DNA of 64,000 bases from Vibrio sp. ED004 (GCF_023206395.1 NZ_CP066149.1:2356001-2420000), one strand, 5' to 3'; positions 48,652 to 59,533 are shown, counted from the stretch's first letter. The notes: generated from the letters alone by a model not told the origin. Numbers and translations are program-made.

Positions 48652-49611
48652 ATGATGAGCAATGAAATGAAAATAATGTTAGCTAACCCTCGTGGCTTTT
48701 GTGCCGGTGTCGATCGTGCGATCAGCATCGTAGAGCGTGCACTTGAAATGTATCAGCCACCGATTTATGTTCGCCATGAAGTGGTACATAACCGCTTTGT
48801 TGTTGAAGGGCTTAAGCAACGTGGTGCTATTTTTGTCGAAGAGCTGAGTGAAGTGCCAGACGATAACATCGTAATTTTCTCTGCTCACGGTGTATCTCAA
48901 GCTGTTCGTAAAGAAGCGAAAGAGCGTGAACTGACTGTATTTGATGCAACGTGTCCTTTGGTGACTAAAGTTCATATGGAAGTTGCTCGTGCGAGCCGCA
49001 AACATATGGAAGTGGTACTGATTGGTCACGCAGGTCACCCTGAAGTTGAAGGTACTATGGGTCAGTACGCTAGCCAAACCGGTGGTATGTACTTGGTTGA
49101 AAGACCAGAAGATGTACAGAACTTAATGGTAAATGACCCAACTAACTTGCACTACGTGAGCCAAACTACGCTGTCTGTTGATGAAACAGCAGATGTGATT
49201 GAAGAACTACGTCGTGTGTTCCCTGAGATCCAAGGTCCTCGTAAAGACGACATCTGCTACGCAACTCAAAACCGTCAAGACGCAGTGCGTGAGATGGCAA
49301 ATGATGTCGACGTAGTGATTGTTGTGGGTTCTAAGAACTCATCGAACTCAACACGTTTGAAAGAGCTGGCTGAGAAGTTAGGCACACCAGGTTACCTAAC
49401 GGATTGCCCTGAAGACATTCAAACAGAATGGGTTGAAGGCAAGAAGAAAATCGGTGTAACCGCTGGTGCTTCTGCTCCTGAAGAGCTAGTTAACCAAATC
49501 TTAGACCGTATCCGCGAGCTAGGTGCGACTGACGTTGAAGAGATTCAAGGTCGTGAAGAGAACATGTTCTTCGAAGTGCCAAAAGAGCTGCAGATTAAGC
49601 AAGTCGACTAA
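48652..49611 (+). CDS. ispH: 4-hydroxy-3-methylbut-2-enyl diphosphate reductase IspH (LytB)
   Basis: A 319-residue iron-sulfur enzyme for the last step of the MEP isoprenoid pathway. The three cluster Cys are in [23 protein letters not shown] and [23 protein letters not shown] and [11 protein letters not shown] are also family motifs. Three ATGs (48652, 48655, 48667) are close together and none has a clear ribosome binding site; the last gives [10 protein letters not shown] as in E. coli. Confidence 0.95.
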   Translation: MMSNEMKIMLANPRGFCAGVDRAISIVERALEMYQPPIYVRHEVVHNRFVVEGLKQRGAIFVEELSEVPDDNIVIFSAHGVSQAVRKEAKERELTVFDATCPLVTKVHMEVARASRKHMEVVLIGHAGHPEVEGTMGQYASQTGGMYLVERPEDVQNLMVNDPTNLHYVSQTTLSVDETADVIEELRRVFPEIQGPRKDDICYATQNRQDAVREMANDVDVVIVVGSKNSSNSTRLKELAEKLGTPGYLTDCPEDIQTEWVEGKKKIGVTAGASAPEELVNQILDRIRELGATDVEEIQGREENMFFEVPKELQIKQVD

Positions 49612-49650
49612 TCTCTATCGACTTGTGATACTAGCGATTCGCAAACAGTA

Positions 49651-49680
49651 AAAAGCCAACGTTGATGCGTTGGCTTTTTT
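49651..49680. terminator. Terminator between ispH and btsR
   Basis: AAAAGCCAACG and its complement around TTGATG, then a T run. Confidence 0.88.
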
Positions 49681-49710
49681 GATCGTGCTATATCTCGGTC
49701 CGGAATCTGT

Positions 49711-50442
49711 TTATTGGAGGCCGAGTAGCTCTTTCAACGTCTTGAGATAGCGACGGCTAACAGGGACTTCAAAGCCCGTCAGTGTGATGATCTCGGCCAA
49801 TCCATTTTCTAACAGTTTGATCTCTTGGATCGATTTTATGTTGATCAAATACTGTCGATGACAGCGGATCAAATCGGTCTTTTCTTCCAAGATCTTCAGG
49901 GTTAGTTGCGAGGTTGCTGTTTGTGATGAGCTACGAACATGCACGCCACTGATATCGGAATAGGCGCATTCAACCGTTTGGCTTGCCATGATCACAATGC
50001 GGTTATGACCAATACACGGAATCTGCTCTAAGTGACAGGGAGCTATCGCAGAGATGTCTTGTTCCGGCGCTTTCTGGTTTTGTTTGATGACCTTATTCAG
50101 GCGACAAACACTCTTGTTTAATCGACAAGGTTCAACGGGTTTGAGTAGGTAGTCAAAGGCATTGTCTTCAAAGGCTTGAATCGCATATTGATCGTAGGCG
50201 GTCACAAACACCACGTAAGGCATGGTTTCCGGGTCAAGCATGCTCAACAATTCAATCCCAGTGACCTGAGGCATTTGAATGTCCAAATACACTACATCAG
50301 GTTTGAGAAGGTTGATCTGCTTAAGCCCTTCAATTGCGTTACTCGCTTGACCAATGACTTCCACTTCTCCGGTTTCAGTCAGTAGCTCAATCAACTCTTC
50401 GCGAGCAAAAAGCTCATCATCGACAACTAGTGCTTTTAACAT
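49711..50442 (-). CDS. btsR: LytTR response regulator BtsR (YehT)
   Basis: A 243-residue regulator: receiver (about 1-120) with Asp54 in VVYLDIQMPQVTG, and a C-terminal LytTR DNA-binding domain with IPCIGHNRIV, LIRCHRQYLINI and VPVSRRYLKTLKELLGL. It matches E. coli BtsR along the whole length. BtsR and its kinase BtsS respond to pyruvate and activate a CstA-family pyruvate importer. The kinase gene lies 92 bases upstream on the same strand and a CstA-type gene is next, so the genetic layout fits that role. Confidence 0.92.
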   Translation of the reverse strand: MLKALVVDDELFAREELIELLTETGEVEVIGQASNAIEGLKQINLLKPDVVYLDIQMPQVTGIELLSMLDPETMPYVVFVTAYDQYAIQAFEDNAFDYLLKPVEPCRLNKSVCRLNKVIKQNQKAPEQDISAIAPCHLEQIPCIGHNRIVIMASQTVECAYSDISGVHVRSSSQTATSQLTLKILEEKTDLIRCHRQYLINIKSIQEIKLLENGLAEIITLTGFEVPVSRRYLKTLKELLGLQ

Positions 50443-50534
50443 CCTACAATCTTCATCTTGATTCTATCCCTGCTTGTTTCTATATATGTCTTCTAAATAT
50501 GCTTACCGAGAAGCTATCACCTACGAAAAGACCG

Positions 50535-52205
50535 CTATTTTAGTATAGGTATGATAAAGCTCATTCGAGTAAATTGCTGTGGTTGAGATTCTATTTTTAG
50601 TGCTGAGTCTTGTCCAAAGAAATTAGTGAGTCGTTTATCAACAATCTCCATACCTAATCCGACATGATCTTGAGACGGCTTCTGATAGTTACCAGCATTG
50701 TCTTCGACGATCAGTTTGAATCCACCTTGGAAAGCCTCGCTATAGATCTTCACTGTGCCACCTTCCAACATGTTCGAAATACCATGTTTGATGGCGTTCT
50801 CAACCAATGGTTGCAGGGTAAAGCTAGGCAGTTGAGATTCATACAACAGTGGGTCGATATCCCATTCCACTTCTAGTCTGTCAGTGAAACGTGCTTTCTC
50901 TATGGTGAGGTACGCATTGACGTGTGCCAGCTCGTCTTTGAGTTTCACTGTGTTGATGTTCTGCTTAAGGTTACTTCTAAAGAAGTGAGACAGGTGTTGA
51001 ATAAGCTCTCGTGCTTTATCAGGATCACGACGTGTTACTGCACTGATGGTATTGAGCGCATTGAACAAGAAGTGCGGGTTAACCTGAGCGTGCAACAGTT
51101 TGATCTCAGCTTGGGTGAGCAGGGTTTGCTGCTGCTGATAGTTGCTGAACAGGATCTGACTCGACAATAGTTGAGCGATACCTTCAGCCATCGACATGTT
51201 AATGGTCGAGAATAGTTTCAGCTTAGGCTCATACAATTTGATGGTACCGACCACTTCATTACCGGCACGCAGTGGGATAATAAGCGCAGAGCCCAACTTA
51301 CAATCTTGAGATAGAGAACATTGATATGGGTTCTCTTTACCATCAAGGTAGATGATGTCGTTCTTTTCCATCGAAGTGAGAGTACTCTGCGATGAAATCG
51401 GTGTGTTTGGAATATGGTGTTCATCGCCAATGCCGACGAAAGCGAGGATTTTTTCTCGGTCGGTAATCGCTACCGCACCGACGTTAGTTTCCTCGTAAAC
51501 GATACGCACGATCTTTTGTGCGTTATCGGAAGTGAAGCCGCCATGCAGAATACCCACCGAACGCTCGGCAATGGTTAATGCGCGGCGTGAGAAGGTGGCG
51601 GAGTATTTCTCGAAGATGGTTTTTCTGTCTTGGATGATACTCATGAACAGTGCCGCACCCACTGAGTTTGCAATGATCATTGGCGCAGCAATATCGGAAA
51701 CTAGCGCGTAGGATTGCTCAAACGGTTTGGCGACTGCGAGCAGAATCAACATCTGAATGATCTCTGCAAACAGGGTGACAGAGAACACTACCAGTGGGTT
51801 AAACAGCTGACTGGCTTTGTTCTTTCTGACTAAGTACACATGCAGCAGGCCACCAATCAGGCCTTCAGCTGTCGTTGAGATAGCACAAGCTAAGTCCGTA
51901 AAACCACCTAATGAATAGCGATGTATCCCGCCAGTAAAGCCGACCGCAAAGCCAACGACAGGACCACCAAACAGGCCGCCCATTACCGCGCCCATCGCTC
52001 GCGTATTGGCGATAGCGTCATTGATCTGCAGTCCGAAATAGGTGCCCATAATGCAGAATAGGGAAAACAGAACGTAGCAGCTGATCTTATGGCTTAAGCG
52101 AGATGAGATGCTCAACAAAGGGAGAATCAGTGGGGTTTTACTTAGCATGTAAGCAATCACTAAGTAGACACAGGTTTGTTGCAGCAGAGAGAGAATGAGT
52201 TCCAT
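50535..52205 (-). CDS. btsS: LytS-family sensor histidine kinase BtsS (YehU)
   Basis: A 556-residue sensor: about six N-terminal membrane segments of the 5TMR-LYT type (MGAVMGGLFGGPVVGFAVGFTGGIHRYSLGG), a GAF domain (about 225-345), then the His-kinase part with LLHAQVNPHFLFNALNTISAV, phospho-His in NPHFLFN near residue 370, and an ATPase domain with LQPLVENAIKHG. This is the BtsS/YehU type, known in E. coli to bind external pyruvate. It is upstream of btsR in one likely operon. Confidence 0.92.
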   Translation of the reverse strand: MELILSLLQQTCVYLVIAYMLSKTPLILPLLSISSRLSHKISCYVLFSLFCIMGTYFGLQINDAIANTRAMGAVMGGLFGGPVVGFAVGFTGGIHRYSLGGFTDLACAISTTAEGLIGGLLHVYLVRKNKASQLFNPLVVFSVTLFAEIIQMLILLAVAKPFEQSYALVSDIAAPMIIANSVGAALFMSIIQDRKTIFEKYSATFSRRALTIAERSVGILHGGFTSDNAQKIVRIVYEETNVGAVAITDREKILAFVGIGDEHHIPNTPISSQSTLTSMEKNDIIYLDGKENPYQCSLSQDCKLGSALIIPLRAGNEVVGTIKLYEPKLKLFSTINMSMAEGIAQLLSSQILFSNYQQQQTLLTQAEIKLLHAQVNPHFLFNALNTISAVTRRDPDKARELIQHLSHFFRSNLKQNINTVKLKDELAHVNAYLTIEKARFTDRLEVEWDIDPLLYESQLPSFTLQPLVENAIKHGISNMLEGGTVKIYSEAFQGGFKLIVEDNAGNYQKPSQDHVGLGMEIVDKRLTNFFGQDSALKIESQPQQFTRMSFIIPILK

Positions 52206-52328
52206 ATTTTCACCTATTGAGACGCTTGTTAAGTGTAAAGCTCATTGCTTGGTAACGGTAGCTTTGCTTGTGTTTTAGTGGGTTATATTCGCTTCCCAGA
52301 GTTGAAAGCACTAACGCCTGAAAACAAT

Positions 52329-52354
52329 AAAGCCCATCACAGTGGACGGGCTTT
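52329..52354 (-). terminator. Terminator downstream of the CstA-family gene
   Basis: AAAGCCCGTC / GATGGGCTTT (one G-U pair) around CACTGT on the minus strand, followed by ATTGTTTT. Confidence 0.6.
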
Positions 52355-52469
52355 AGTCTTAGTTTCCACGAATCACTGAGTGATTACGGGAGCAAGCGAA
52401 GTTGTATTTGGCTGTTCTTTTGTCTCTTTCTATGAAGATTGGTCTCTTGTTCCCAAGAGCCTTAAAGAA

Positions 52470-53960
52470 CTAGGCTGTTTTGGTGACGCCTTTTGCTTCT
52501 TTCTCTTCTTCATCAGCTAGGTCGATATCGCCTTTGCCTTTTGAAATCTTAATAACGTAAGCCGCAACACCTAGCGCACTCACCACACCAATGATGGTTG
52601 AGATTTGCATTGGTAGACCGAAGCCCAGTTGGCTGTTGTTCAGGATGAATGTGATACACACAGACGTCATGAAGATAGCTGGAACTGTTGTTACCCAGTG
52701 CAGTTTGTTGTGGCGAAGTAGGTAAGCTGAAGCTGTCCACAGCATCATTACGGCTGTTGATTGGTTAGCAAAACCGAAGTAGCGCCAGATGATACCGAAA
52801 TCAACTTGAGTCAGGATGCCACCGATAACGAACAGTGGTAACGCCATTAGTAGACGGTTACGCAGTGTTTTCTGTTCCATGTTGAAGTATTCAGCAAGGA
52901 TAAGACGGCTTGAACGGAACGCTGTGTCACCAGAAGTGATTGGTAGGATAACCACGCCAAGAAAAGCAAGGATACCGCCAAATACACCCAGTAGACCAAA
53001 TGAAGCGCTGTATACCACGTTACCCGGGCCGCCGTTTGCAATCGCGTCAGACAGAGACTCAACTGAACCGAAGAAAGATAGAGCAAGTGCACACCAGATT
53101 AGAGCGATGATGCCTTCACCAATCATTGCGCCGTAGAATACGAAGCGACCGTTCTTCTCGTTTTCCATACAACGCGCCATCAAAGGAGACTGAGTTGCGT
53201 GGAAGCCAGAGATAGCACCACATGCGATTGTGATGAATAGAGCAGGCCAAAGTGGTAGGTCATTCGGGTTCATGTTGGTGAACATGTCGCTCATCTCGAA
53301 GCCACCCATGATTTGGTGCTCGTCAGATAGACCAATCGCAGTGATTAGGCCAACGGACATGAAGATAAGCAGTGCACCGAACAGTGGGTAGAAGCGACCA
53401 ATGATTTTATCGACAGGGACAATCGTTGCGATGATGTAGTAAGCAAAGATGATAACAACCATTGTCGTTGCAGACATCGCGAAATCAGTTTGGTCGTTCA
53501 CTAGGTTAGTGATCATACCCGCTGGAGCAGATACGAATACCACACCAACAAGAAGTAGTAGAACAATGGCAAAGATGTTCATAAAGTGTTTTGCGCCATT
53601 GCCTAGGTAACGTCCAGTGATGGTTGGAACCGAAGCACCGCCATTACGGATAGATAACATACCTGAGAAGTAGTCGTGTACTGCACCTGCGAAGATACAA
53701 CCTAGAACGATCCAAAGCATTGCGGCTGGGCCGTAAAGGGCACCCATGATAGGGCCGAAGATTGGACCTACACCTGCGATATTAAGCAGCTGAACTAGGT
53801 AAACCTTTGGTGTTGACATTGGAACGTAGTCCACGCCATCTTGCTTAGTGTGAGCAGGTGTTTGACGTTTTTCATTGATACCGAAAATCTTCTCGATAAA
53901 GGTACCGTAAATAAAGTAGCCACCAATGAGTGCTGCAACACAGGTAAGAAACCACATCAT
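52470..53960 (-). CDS. cstA: CstA-family carbon-starvation / pyruvate transporter
   Basis: A 496-residue inner-membrane protein with about 13-14 hydrophobic segments. CstA hallmarks: GYFIYGTFIEKIFGI, then QLLNIAGVGPIFGPIMGALYGPAAMLWIVLGCIFAGAVHDYFSGMLSIRNGG. It is shorter than E. coli CstA and BtsT (about 700), as for many Vibrio members. BtsT imports pyruvate under BtsSR control; CstA members also take up peptides. With btsSR next door and a repeat array matching the BtsR motif upstream, a pyruvate-type transporter is likely, but substrate is inferred. Confidence 0.88.
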   Translation of the reverse strand: MMWFLTCVAALIGGYFIYGTFIEKIFGINEKRQTPAHTKQDGVDYVPMSTPKVYLVQLLNIAGVGPIFGPIMGALYGPAAMLWIVLGCIFAGAVHDYFSGMLSIRNGGASVPTITGRYLGNGAKHFMNIFAIVLLLLVGVVFVSAPAGMITNLVNDQTDFAMSATTMVVIIFAYYIIATIVPVDKIIGRFYPLFGALLIFMSVGLITAIGLSDEHQIMGGFEMSDMFTNMNPNDLPLWPALFITIACGAISGFHATQSPLMARCMENEKNGRFVFYGAMIGEGIIALIWCALALSFFGSVESLSDAIANGGPGNVVYSASFGLLGVFGGILAFLGVVILPITSGDTAFRSSRLILAEYFNMEQKTLRNRLLMALPLFVIGGILTQVDFGIIWRYFGFANQSTAVMMLWTASAYLLRHNKLHWVTTVPAIFMTSVCITFILNNSQLGFGLPMQISTIIGVVSALGVAAYVIKISKGKGDIDLADEEEKEAKGVTKTA

Positions 53961-54040
53961 AATTTGTTATCCCTGAATGTATTAATTAAGTCAGGGTGTA
54001 TATTAAAGGAGTCGATGAGAAGAAACTTCCGCTACAAGAG

Positions 54041-54253
54041 TGAGTGGTCGAATAGCCAATTTAACGGTGTTATAACTGATTGAGTGGTTTGTTCACTGCG
54101 CTGAGTGGCCGATATTTCTATCGAGAGGCCTATTAGCTCTATAGAGAGGTTGTTTGAGTTGGCTTAACGGCGACTATTGATTCTGAGTGGTCGGAATGAA
54201 CCTAAAGTGGCGAACATTAGACAATAAGTGGACATCGACAGGCGTTCAGCGGA
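54041..54253. repeat. Phased array of eleven 20-21 bp repeats, candidate BtsR sites
   Basis: Eleven 8-base cores start at 54041, 54061, 54081, 54102, 54122, 54143, 54164, 54184, 54204, 54225 and 54246. Every step is 20 or 21 bases, about two helical turns. Three are exactly TGAGTGGT; others differ by one to three bases, and the core GG is in all eleven. On the cstA strand the core reads ACCACTCA, which fits the motif ACC(G/A)CT(C/T)A reported for E. coli YehT/BtsR, whose two sites are also about 21 bases apart. The array lies 81-294 bases upstream of cstA. Confidence 0.75.
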
Positions 54254-54314
54254 GAATCACCACAAAGGCAGCGCTTCGTCAGAAAGTGGTGAAGTAATAA
54301 TATAAAGGATTGAA

Positions 54315-54665
54315 ATGAAAAAAATAATCGCACTATTCGCCGTGGCATTTAGCCTTGCAGGATGCAGCGCCAATATTCAAGATTTAGCAGCAGAAGGTAA
54401 CTGGAAAGAGATTGGTTACCGTGATGGTATCAAAGGCCACACTCAGCGTTCTTATCAAGAGATGGCTGCGCTTGGCGCTGTTGACCAAGCAAGTTACACA
54501 GAAGGTTATCACTCAGGTGTGACAGAATACTGTAACCCTAATCATGCTTATCAGATTGGCCTGTCAGGTCAGGTGTATGAAGGTGTATGTTCTGGTACGG
54601 AAGACGCTCAACGTTTCCGTATGGAATGGCAGCGTGGCTGGGATGAGTTCTCGAACGACTATTAA
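54315..54665 (+). CDS. DUF2799 family lipoprotein
   Basis: A 116-residue lipoprotein: KK start, hydrophobic core and lipobox LAGC with Cys17. The mature part (NWKEIGYRDGIKGHTQRSYQE, then YTEGYHSGVTEYC and AYQIGLSGQVYEGVC) repeats a GY/G pattern typical of DUF2799 proteins. Function unknown. AAAGGA lies 7 bases before the ATG. It is divergent from cstA and shares the region with the repeat array, so BtsR could act on both. A strong terminator follows. Confidence 0.82.
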   Translation: MKKIIALFAVAFSLAGCSANIQDLAAEGNWKEIGYRDGIKGHTQRSYQEMAALGAVDQASYTEGYHSGVTEYCNPNHAYQIGLSGQVYEGVCSGTEDAQRFRMEWQRGWDEFSNDY

Positions 54666-54735
54666 TCTAGTTTACGGTTAATTCGTTACCTCGTTAAATA
54701 GCAAATCTCGCTACATAAAAAGCACCTAGCTAAAT

Positions 54736-54768
54736 AAAAAACCAGTACCTAATGTGTACTGGTTTTTT
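54736..54768. terminator. Terminator between the DUF2799 gene and murQ
   Basis: A 13-base perfect stem (AAAAAACCAGTAC and complement) around a 7-base loop. Works in both directions. Confidence 0.9.
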
Positions 54769-54808
54769 GTATCAAGCTTTCATCTGTATCGAAGACTAAT
54801 CCGATATT

Positions 54809-55750
<942 letters not shown>

Positions 55751-55773
55751 CTAAAATTATGGTTATGACTTGT

Positions 55774-56886
55774 TTAGTCAGCACGATAGAGAACGCCTAG
55801 AGAGGCAGCCCTGCTTGCGCCAGTCACTTCGGGTAAATTACTTGGCAGTTGATGAACATGACGTTGAGCAAGCCATGCAAAGGCCATCGCTTCCATATAA
55901 TCGGCATCAACGCCTTTACTGGTCGTTGAATCAACTTCCCAACTCGGAAGCAGTTCAGCCAACCTTTTCATCAACAATGGATTTCTCGTACCGCCGCCAC
56001 ACACATAGAGTGCAGGTTGATTACCTAAGCGATAAGTCTCCACTTCATTGGCTATCGTCAATGCGGTGTATTCGCAAAGCGTGCGCTGAACATCTTCTGC
56101 TGCAAGGTCTTTAAATTCTGTTAATTGTTGCTCTAGCCACGGTAAGTTAAACAACTCTCTACCGGTGCTTTTAGGTGGCATCTGAGATAAATAAGATTCG
56201 TTCAGCAGCTGTTCGAGTAAAGCTTGATTTAGTTGGCCTTTAAGAGCGAATTGCGCATCACGGTCAAACTTTTCACCCGTGTGTTTATCTACCCAAGCGT
56301 CCATCAACATATTGCCTGGGCCTGTATCATAACCAAGCGTTGGCTGATTCGGGCGTAGCACCGAAATGTTCGAGATACCGCCAATGTTCAACACCACAAC
56401 CGAGCTGTCTTGCGGGTGAAAAATAGTATGGTGAAATGCTGGTACGAGTGGGGCACCTTGCCCGCCTAGCGCCATGTCCTTGCGTCTGAAATCGGCGACG
56501 GTTTGAATCTCTGTTTTTGCAGCGATGATATTGGCATCACCCAACTGCATGGTAAAGGGTGATTCGCCCGTTGGCTGGTGGAATACCGTTTGACCATGGT
56601 TACCAATCGCCGTCACAGAAGATGCTGGTGTATCTGACTTTTCGAGAAGTTGTAGAACTGCATCAGCAAATAGATGACCAAGCTGGTGGTCGAGTTCACC
56701 AATAGCAATCAAATCCGTTTTCTGACCAATACACACCTCAAGCAGACGGGTTTTTAGGTCATCAGGCATAGGGAATTCATCATGCGCGAGCAATGTGATA
56801 CGAGTGCCTTCTATCGACACTAAGGCTGTATCAACGCCGTCCATACTCGTGCCTGACATCACGCCGATATATAACTCTGACTTCAT
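55774..56886 (-). CDS. anmK: Anhydro-N-acetylmuramic acid kinase
   Basis: A 370-residue sugar kinase of the ASKHA fold that opens and phosphorylates 1,6-anhydroMurNAc to MurNAc-6-phosphate, the MurQ substrate. YIGVMSGTSMDGVDTALV at the start, IGNHGQTVFH, NIGGISNI and YDTGPGNMLMDAW are family motifs. Its ATG overlaps the stop of the upstream kinase by four bases, so translation is probably coupled. Confidence 0.96.
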   Translation of the reverse strand: MKSELYIGVMSGTSMDGVDTALVSIEGTRITLLAHDEFPMPDDLKTRLLEVCIGQKTDLIAIGELDHQLGHLFADAVLQLLEKSDTPASSVTAIGNHGQTVFHQPTGESPFTMQLGDANIIAAKTEIQTVADFRRKDMALGGQGAPLVPAFHHTIFHPQDSSVVVLNIGGISNISVLRPNQPTLGYDTGPGNMLMDAWVDKHTGEKFDRDAQFALKGQLNQALLEQLLNESYLSQMPPKSTGRELFNLPWLEQQLTEFKDLAAEDVQRTLCEYTALTIANEVETYRLGNQPALYVCGGGTRNPLLMKRLAELLPSWEVDSTTSKGVDADYMEAMAFAWLAQRHVHQLPSNLPEVTGASRAASLGVLYRAD

Positions 56887-57767
56887 TGTTCATTTCCTAA
56901 ATTGAGCATGTGGATCTTTTGGTGAGCGATAACTTCAGCACCATTCAGAGCATCACCTTGAATGTCTAAGGCGCGAGCTTGAAGCTCTTGAGAAAGCTTA
57001 GGGCGATAGAATTGTCCTAAGCTGCCTAAAAACATAATCGGTAAGCTGTTATTTTCTGAGCATGTTCGTGTGAGCCTCTCTATTTCTTCAGTACCTTGTT
57101 TTAATAAGGTACTTGCCGTTGAGCAGCACTGCTCTATATCAACGATCTCTCGTGCAAATTGCGCATAATCGGTCGCATTGGCTGTATTGATCCACTTAAG
57201 AATATCACTACGTTCGTTACCTATTTTATTCATGACAAACTGGCTCGTTAAAGAGGAATGCTTGTCATCAAATTCGGCTAGAGTTTGCTGCACAGCTCGA
57301 AATCCAAGCCAAGCGCCGCCCCCTTGATCGCCAATCGGGAACCCCCACCCACCAAACTGATGAGTCACATATTCGCTATCTAACTGAATGGCAACTGAAC
57401 CTGTGCCAATCGCAATGCAGTTAACGCCTTGCCCTGCGTTAGCACCAAATACCGACGCCTCAGCATCAGTTGTCACATATAGGTGTGGGCAGTGGGCTAA
57501 TGCCGATTGTAGCTTGGCTTTTAATTGTTTATTTCCTGCACCAGCCACGCCCACCACAATATAGCACTGTTTAGCTTTAATCTGATTCACACTCAACATT
57601 TCCTCAATATAATGAGTTAGTTGAGTGATTGCCGTTTCACCATATAAGGTCAATGACGTCGCCGCTAAAGTGCGTTCTTGAATGACACTTGGTGTGGGTG
57701 ATATTTGCTTCAGTCTCATGGCGGTTTTGGTTCCACCGCCATCGACTGCCAAAGTATGGGTAATCAT
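56883..57767 (-). CDS. BadF/BadG/BcrA/BcrD-type sugar kinase, probably GlcNAc/MurNAc kinase
   Basis: A 294-residue ASKHA kinase. The phosphate-1 motif LAVDGGGTKTAMRL is at the start, and IAIGTGSVAIQ, GWGFPIGDQGGGAWLG follow. Bacterial relatives phosphorylate glucosamine, GlcNAc or MurNAc. Here it starts 3 bases after the symporter stop and overlaps anmK, so it belongs to the muramic-sugar operon. A likely role is phosphorylating sugar imported by the symporter, giving MurNAc-6P or GlcNAc-6P. Substrate is inferred. Confidence 0.82.
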   Translation of the reverse strand: MITHTLAVDGGGTKTAMRLKQISPTPSVIQERTLAATSLTLYGETAITQLTHYIEEMLSVNQIKAKQCYIVVGVAGAGNKQLKAKLQSALAHCPHLYVTTDAEASVFGANAGQGVNCIAIGTGSVAIQLDSEYVTHQFGGWGFPIGDQGGGAWLGFRAVQQTLAEFDDKHSSLTSQFVMNKIGNERSDILKWINTANATDYAQFAREIVDIEQCCSTASTLLKQGTEEIERLTRTCSENNSLPIMFLGSLGQFYRPKLSQELQARALDIQGDALNGAEVIAHQKIHMLNLGNEQ

Positions 57768-57770
57768 TGG

Positions 57771-59363
57771 CTAAACCGTTTGTAGTTTATTAACTTCTTG
57801 AGTCTGCTTCTTTCCTGCAAGGCACACGATTAATGATACAAACGTGCCGACACAGAGTTGATACGGGAAGGCTAATCGAATACCCTCCCAATCCGCGTTA
57901 ATCAAGCCCATCACACTGTCCCACACATAAGCTTGCATCAGTAATGTCGTTAAGAAGCCTGCCACTAGAGCTAAAGCGACAGAAGTCTCGTTGCCGCGAT
58001 CAGTGAAAATTGCCGTGAAGTAGACGCCCAATAACCCGGTATAAGCAAACACCATCACACTCAAAGCGAACGATAACAGTGGCATGTCTGTGTACTGTTG
58101 CCAGTAGTAACAAAGGATACCCATGCTACCCAAGGCTACGGCCGCTGCAGCCATTCCAAAGCGGCCAGCTTTCACGTAATGGAAGTCATCTTGTTCTCCC
58201 TTACGAGCTTCTAACCAAGGCTTGTAAATATCTTGAACCGCAACTGAAGACATCGAGTTTAAGCCAGAGTTTAGTGTTGAAAGCGCTGCAGCCACTACCC
58301 CGACAGTCACTAAGCCACGAAGACCAGCAGGCATTTCATTCAGCACGTAGTACATGAAGATCGTGACGTTTTCGCCATTGAAATTTTGTACGACGTCTTT
58401 GCCTTCAACACCCATGAGTTCAGGCCTTTGGTAGAATACATACAAGAGTAGGCCAATCGACATAAATACCAACACGACAGGAATCGAGAAGATGATTGAG
58501 TTGATCATCGCCTTTGAACCTTGCTTGGCATCTTTACACGTCAAAACGCGTTGCGTCATATCTTGATCAAGACCGAACGCACCGATGTTTAACAGCACAA
58601 AACCAGTGATACATGCCCAGAAGCTGAAGGTGCCAGCAGGGCTAAAGTCGAGCGTGAAATCGAGTAGGGTCAGCTTCGATGATTGCCCTTCCCCCGGATT
58701 AGCAAGTACCTGAGCAATTTGGCTAAAGTCAGCTGGGATCTGACCTAACAGGTAGATAATTACCGCAATAGCTGCGCCGACATAAACAACGAGTTGGATT
58801 AAGTCACTCCAGATAACGGAACGAATGCCGCCCATGTAGGTATAAGCGAGGCCAACGGCGACAAGAATCACAACCGATGTGACTACACTGCTTGGGTCAA
58901 TGTTGGTAAACAGAATCATGGATACTGCGATAGCCGCCATGTATAGGCGCGCACCAGAAGCAAATACACGCCCCACCAAATACATCACACCTGCGCGCTG
59001 TTTGGTCTTCTCACCAAAGCGCACTTTCAGTAGTTCATAAACGGTAGAGACTTTGTTTTGGTAGAAACGAGGAATTAGAACCAGCGCGACAAAAATCGCA
59101 CCAAGAATACCGCCAATGTTGGTCGCTAGGTAAGTGAGATCACCACGGTAGCTCGACTCTGGTCCACCTAAAAACGTCGCTGCGGATTGTGAGGTCGCCA
59201 GTACCGAGATAGCAACAACCCACATTGGCATGGAGTTACCACCTAAGAAATAGTCTTTGGTACTTGTGATTTTTGTTCGGCTAAAGTGCCAACCAGTAAA
59301 AGCGATAATGGCGAAATATATCGCAAATACCGCCCAGTCCAGCGAGGTAAATAGTGAATTCAT
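57771..59363 (-). CDS. Sodium:solute symporter (SSS family), probably for an amino sugar
   Basis: A 530-residue inner-membrane protein with about 13-14 hydrophobic segments. SSS signatures include STKDYFLGGNSMPMWVVAISVLATSQSAATFLGGP and ARLYMAAIAVSMILF, with YTYMGGIRSVIWSDLIQ. Members move sugars, sialic acid, proline or solutes with sodium. It leads the operon containing an amino-sugar kinase, anmK and murQ, so a muramic or N-acetyl sugar is the likely cargo. MurP-type PTS genes are absent from the window. Confidence 0.85.
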   Translation of the reverse strand: MNSLFTSLDWAVFAIYFAIIAFTGWHFSRTKITSTKDYFLGGNSMPMWVVAISVLATSQSAATFLGGPESSYRGDLTYLATNIGGILGAIFVALVLIPRFYQNKVSTVYELLKVRFGEKTKQRAGVMYLVGRVFASGARLYMAAIAVSMILFTNIDPSSVVTSVVILVAVGLAYTYMGGIRSVIWSDLIQLVVYVGAAIAVIIYLLGQIPADFSQIAQVLANPGEGQSSKLTLLDFTLDFSPAGTFSFWACITGFVLLNIGAFGLDQDMTQRVLTCKDAKQGSKAMINSIIFSIPVVLVFMSIGLLLYVFYQRPELMGVEGKDVVQNFNGENVTIFMYYVLNEMPAGLRGLVTVGVVAAALSTLNSGLNSMSSVAVQDIYKPWLEARKGEQDDFHYVKAGRFGMAAAAVALGSMGILCYYWQQYTDMPLLSFALSVMVFAYTGLLGVYFTAIFTDRGNETSVALALVAGFLTTLLMQAYVWDSVMGLINADWEGIRLAFPYQLCVGTFVSLIVCLAGKKQTQEVNKLQTV

Positions 59364-59445
59364 AGCAGCTCCGTAGCATGAATAGAGTAGAGGGTGTTTA
59401 TTGTTATTTTTTCAGAATGTCAGTTTGAATAATGAGTTTCAAAAC

Positions 59446-59464
59446 CTATTCCTTGGTGGAATAG
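59446..59464. promoter_or_regulatory. Candidate MurR/RpiR operator 1
   Basis: CTATTCC-TTGGT-GGAATAG: a perfect inverted repeat with 7-base arms in the divergent region between the symporter and regulator genes. Confidence 0.55.
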
Positions 59465-59533
59465 TGACCAATGGTTTTCTTTGACAGTGATCCCAGAAGG
59501 TTATGTCAGCTATTCCAAACGGCAGAATGTGAA

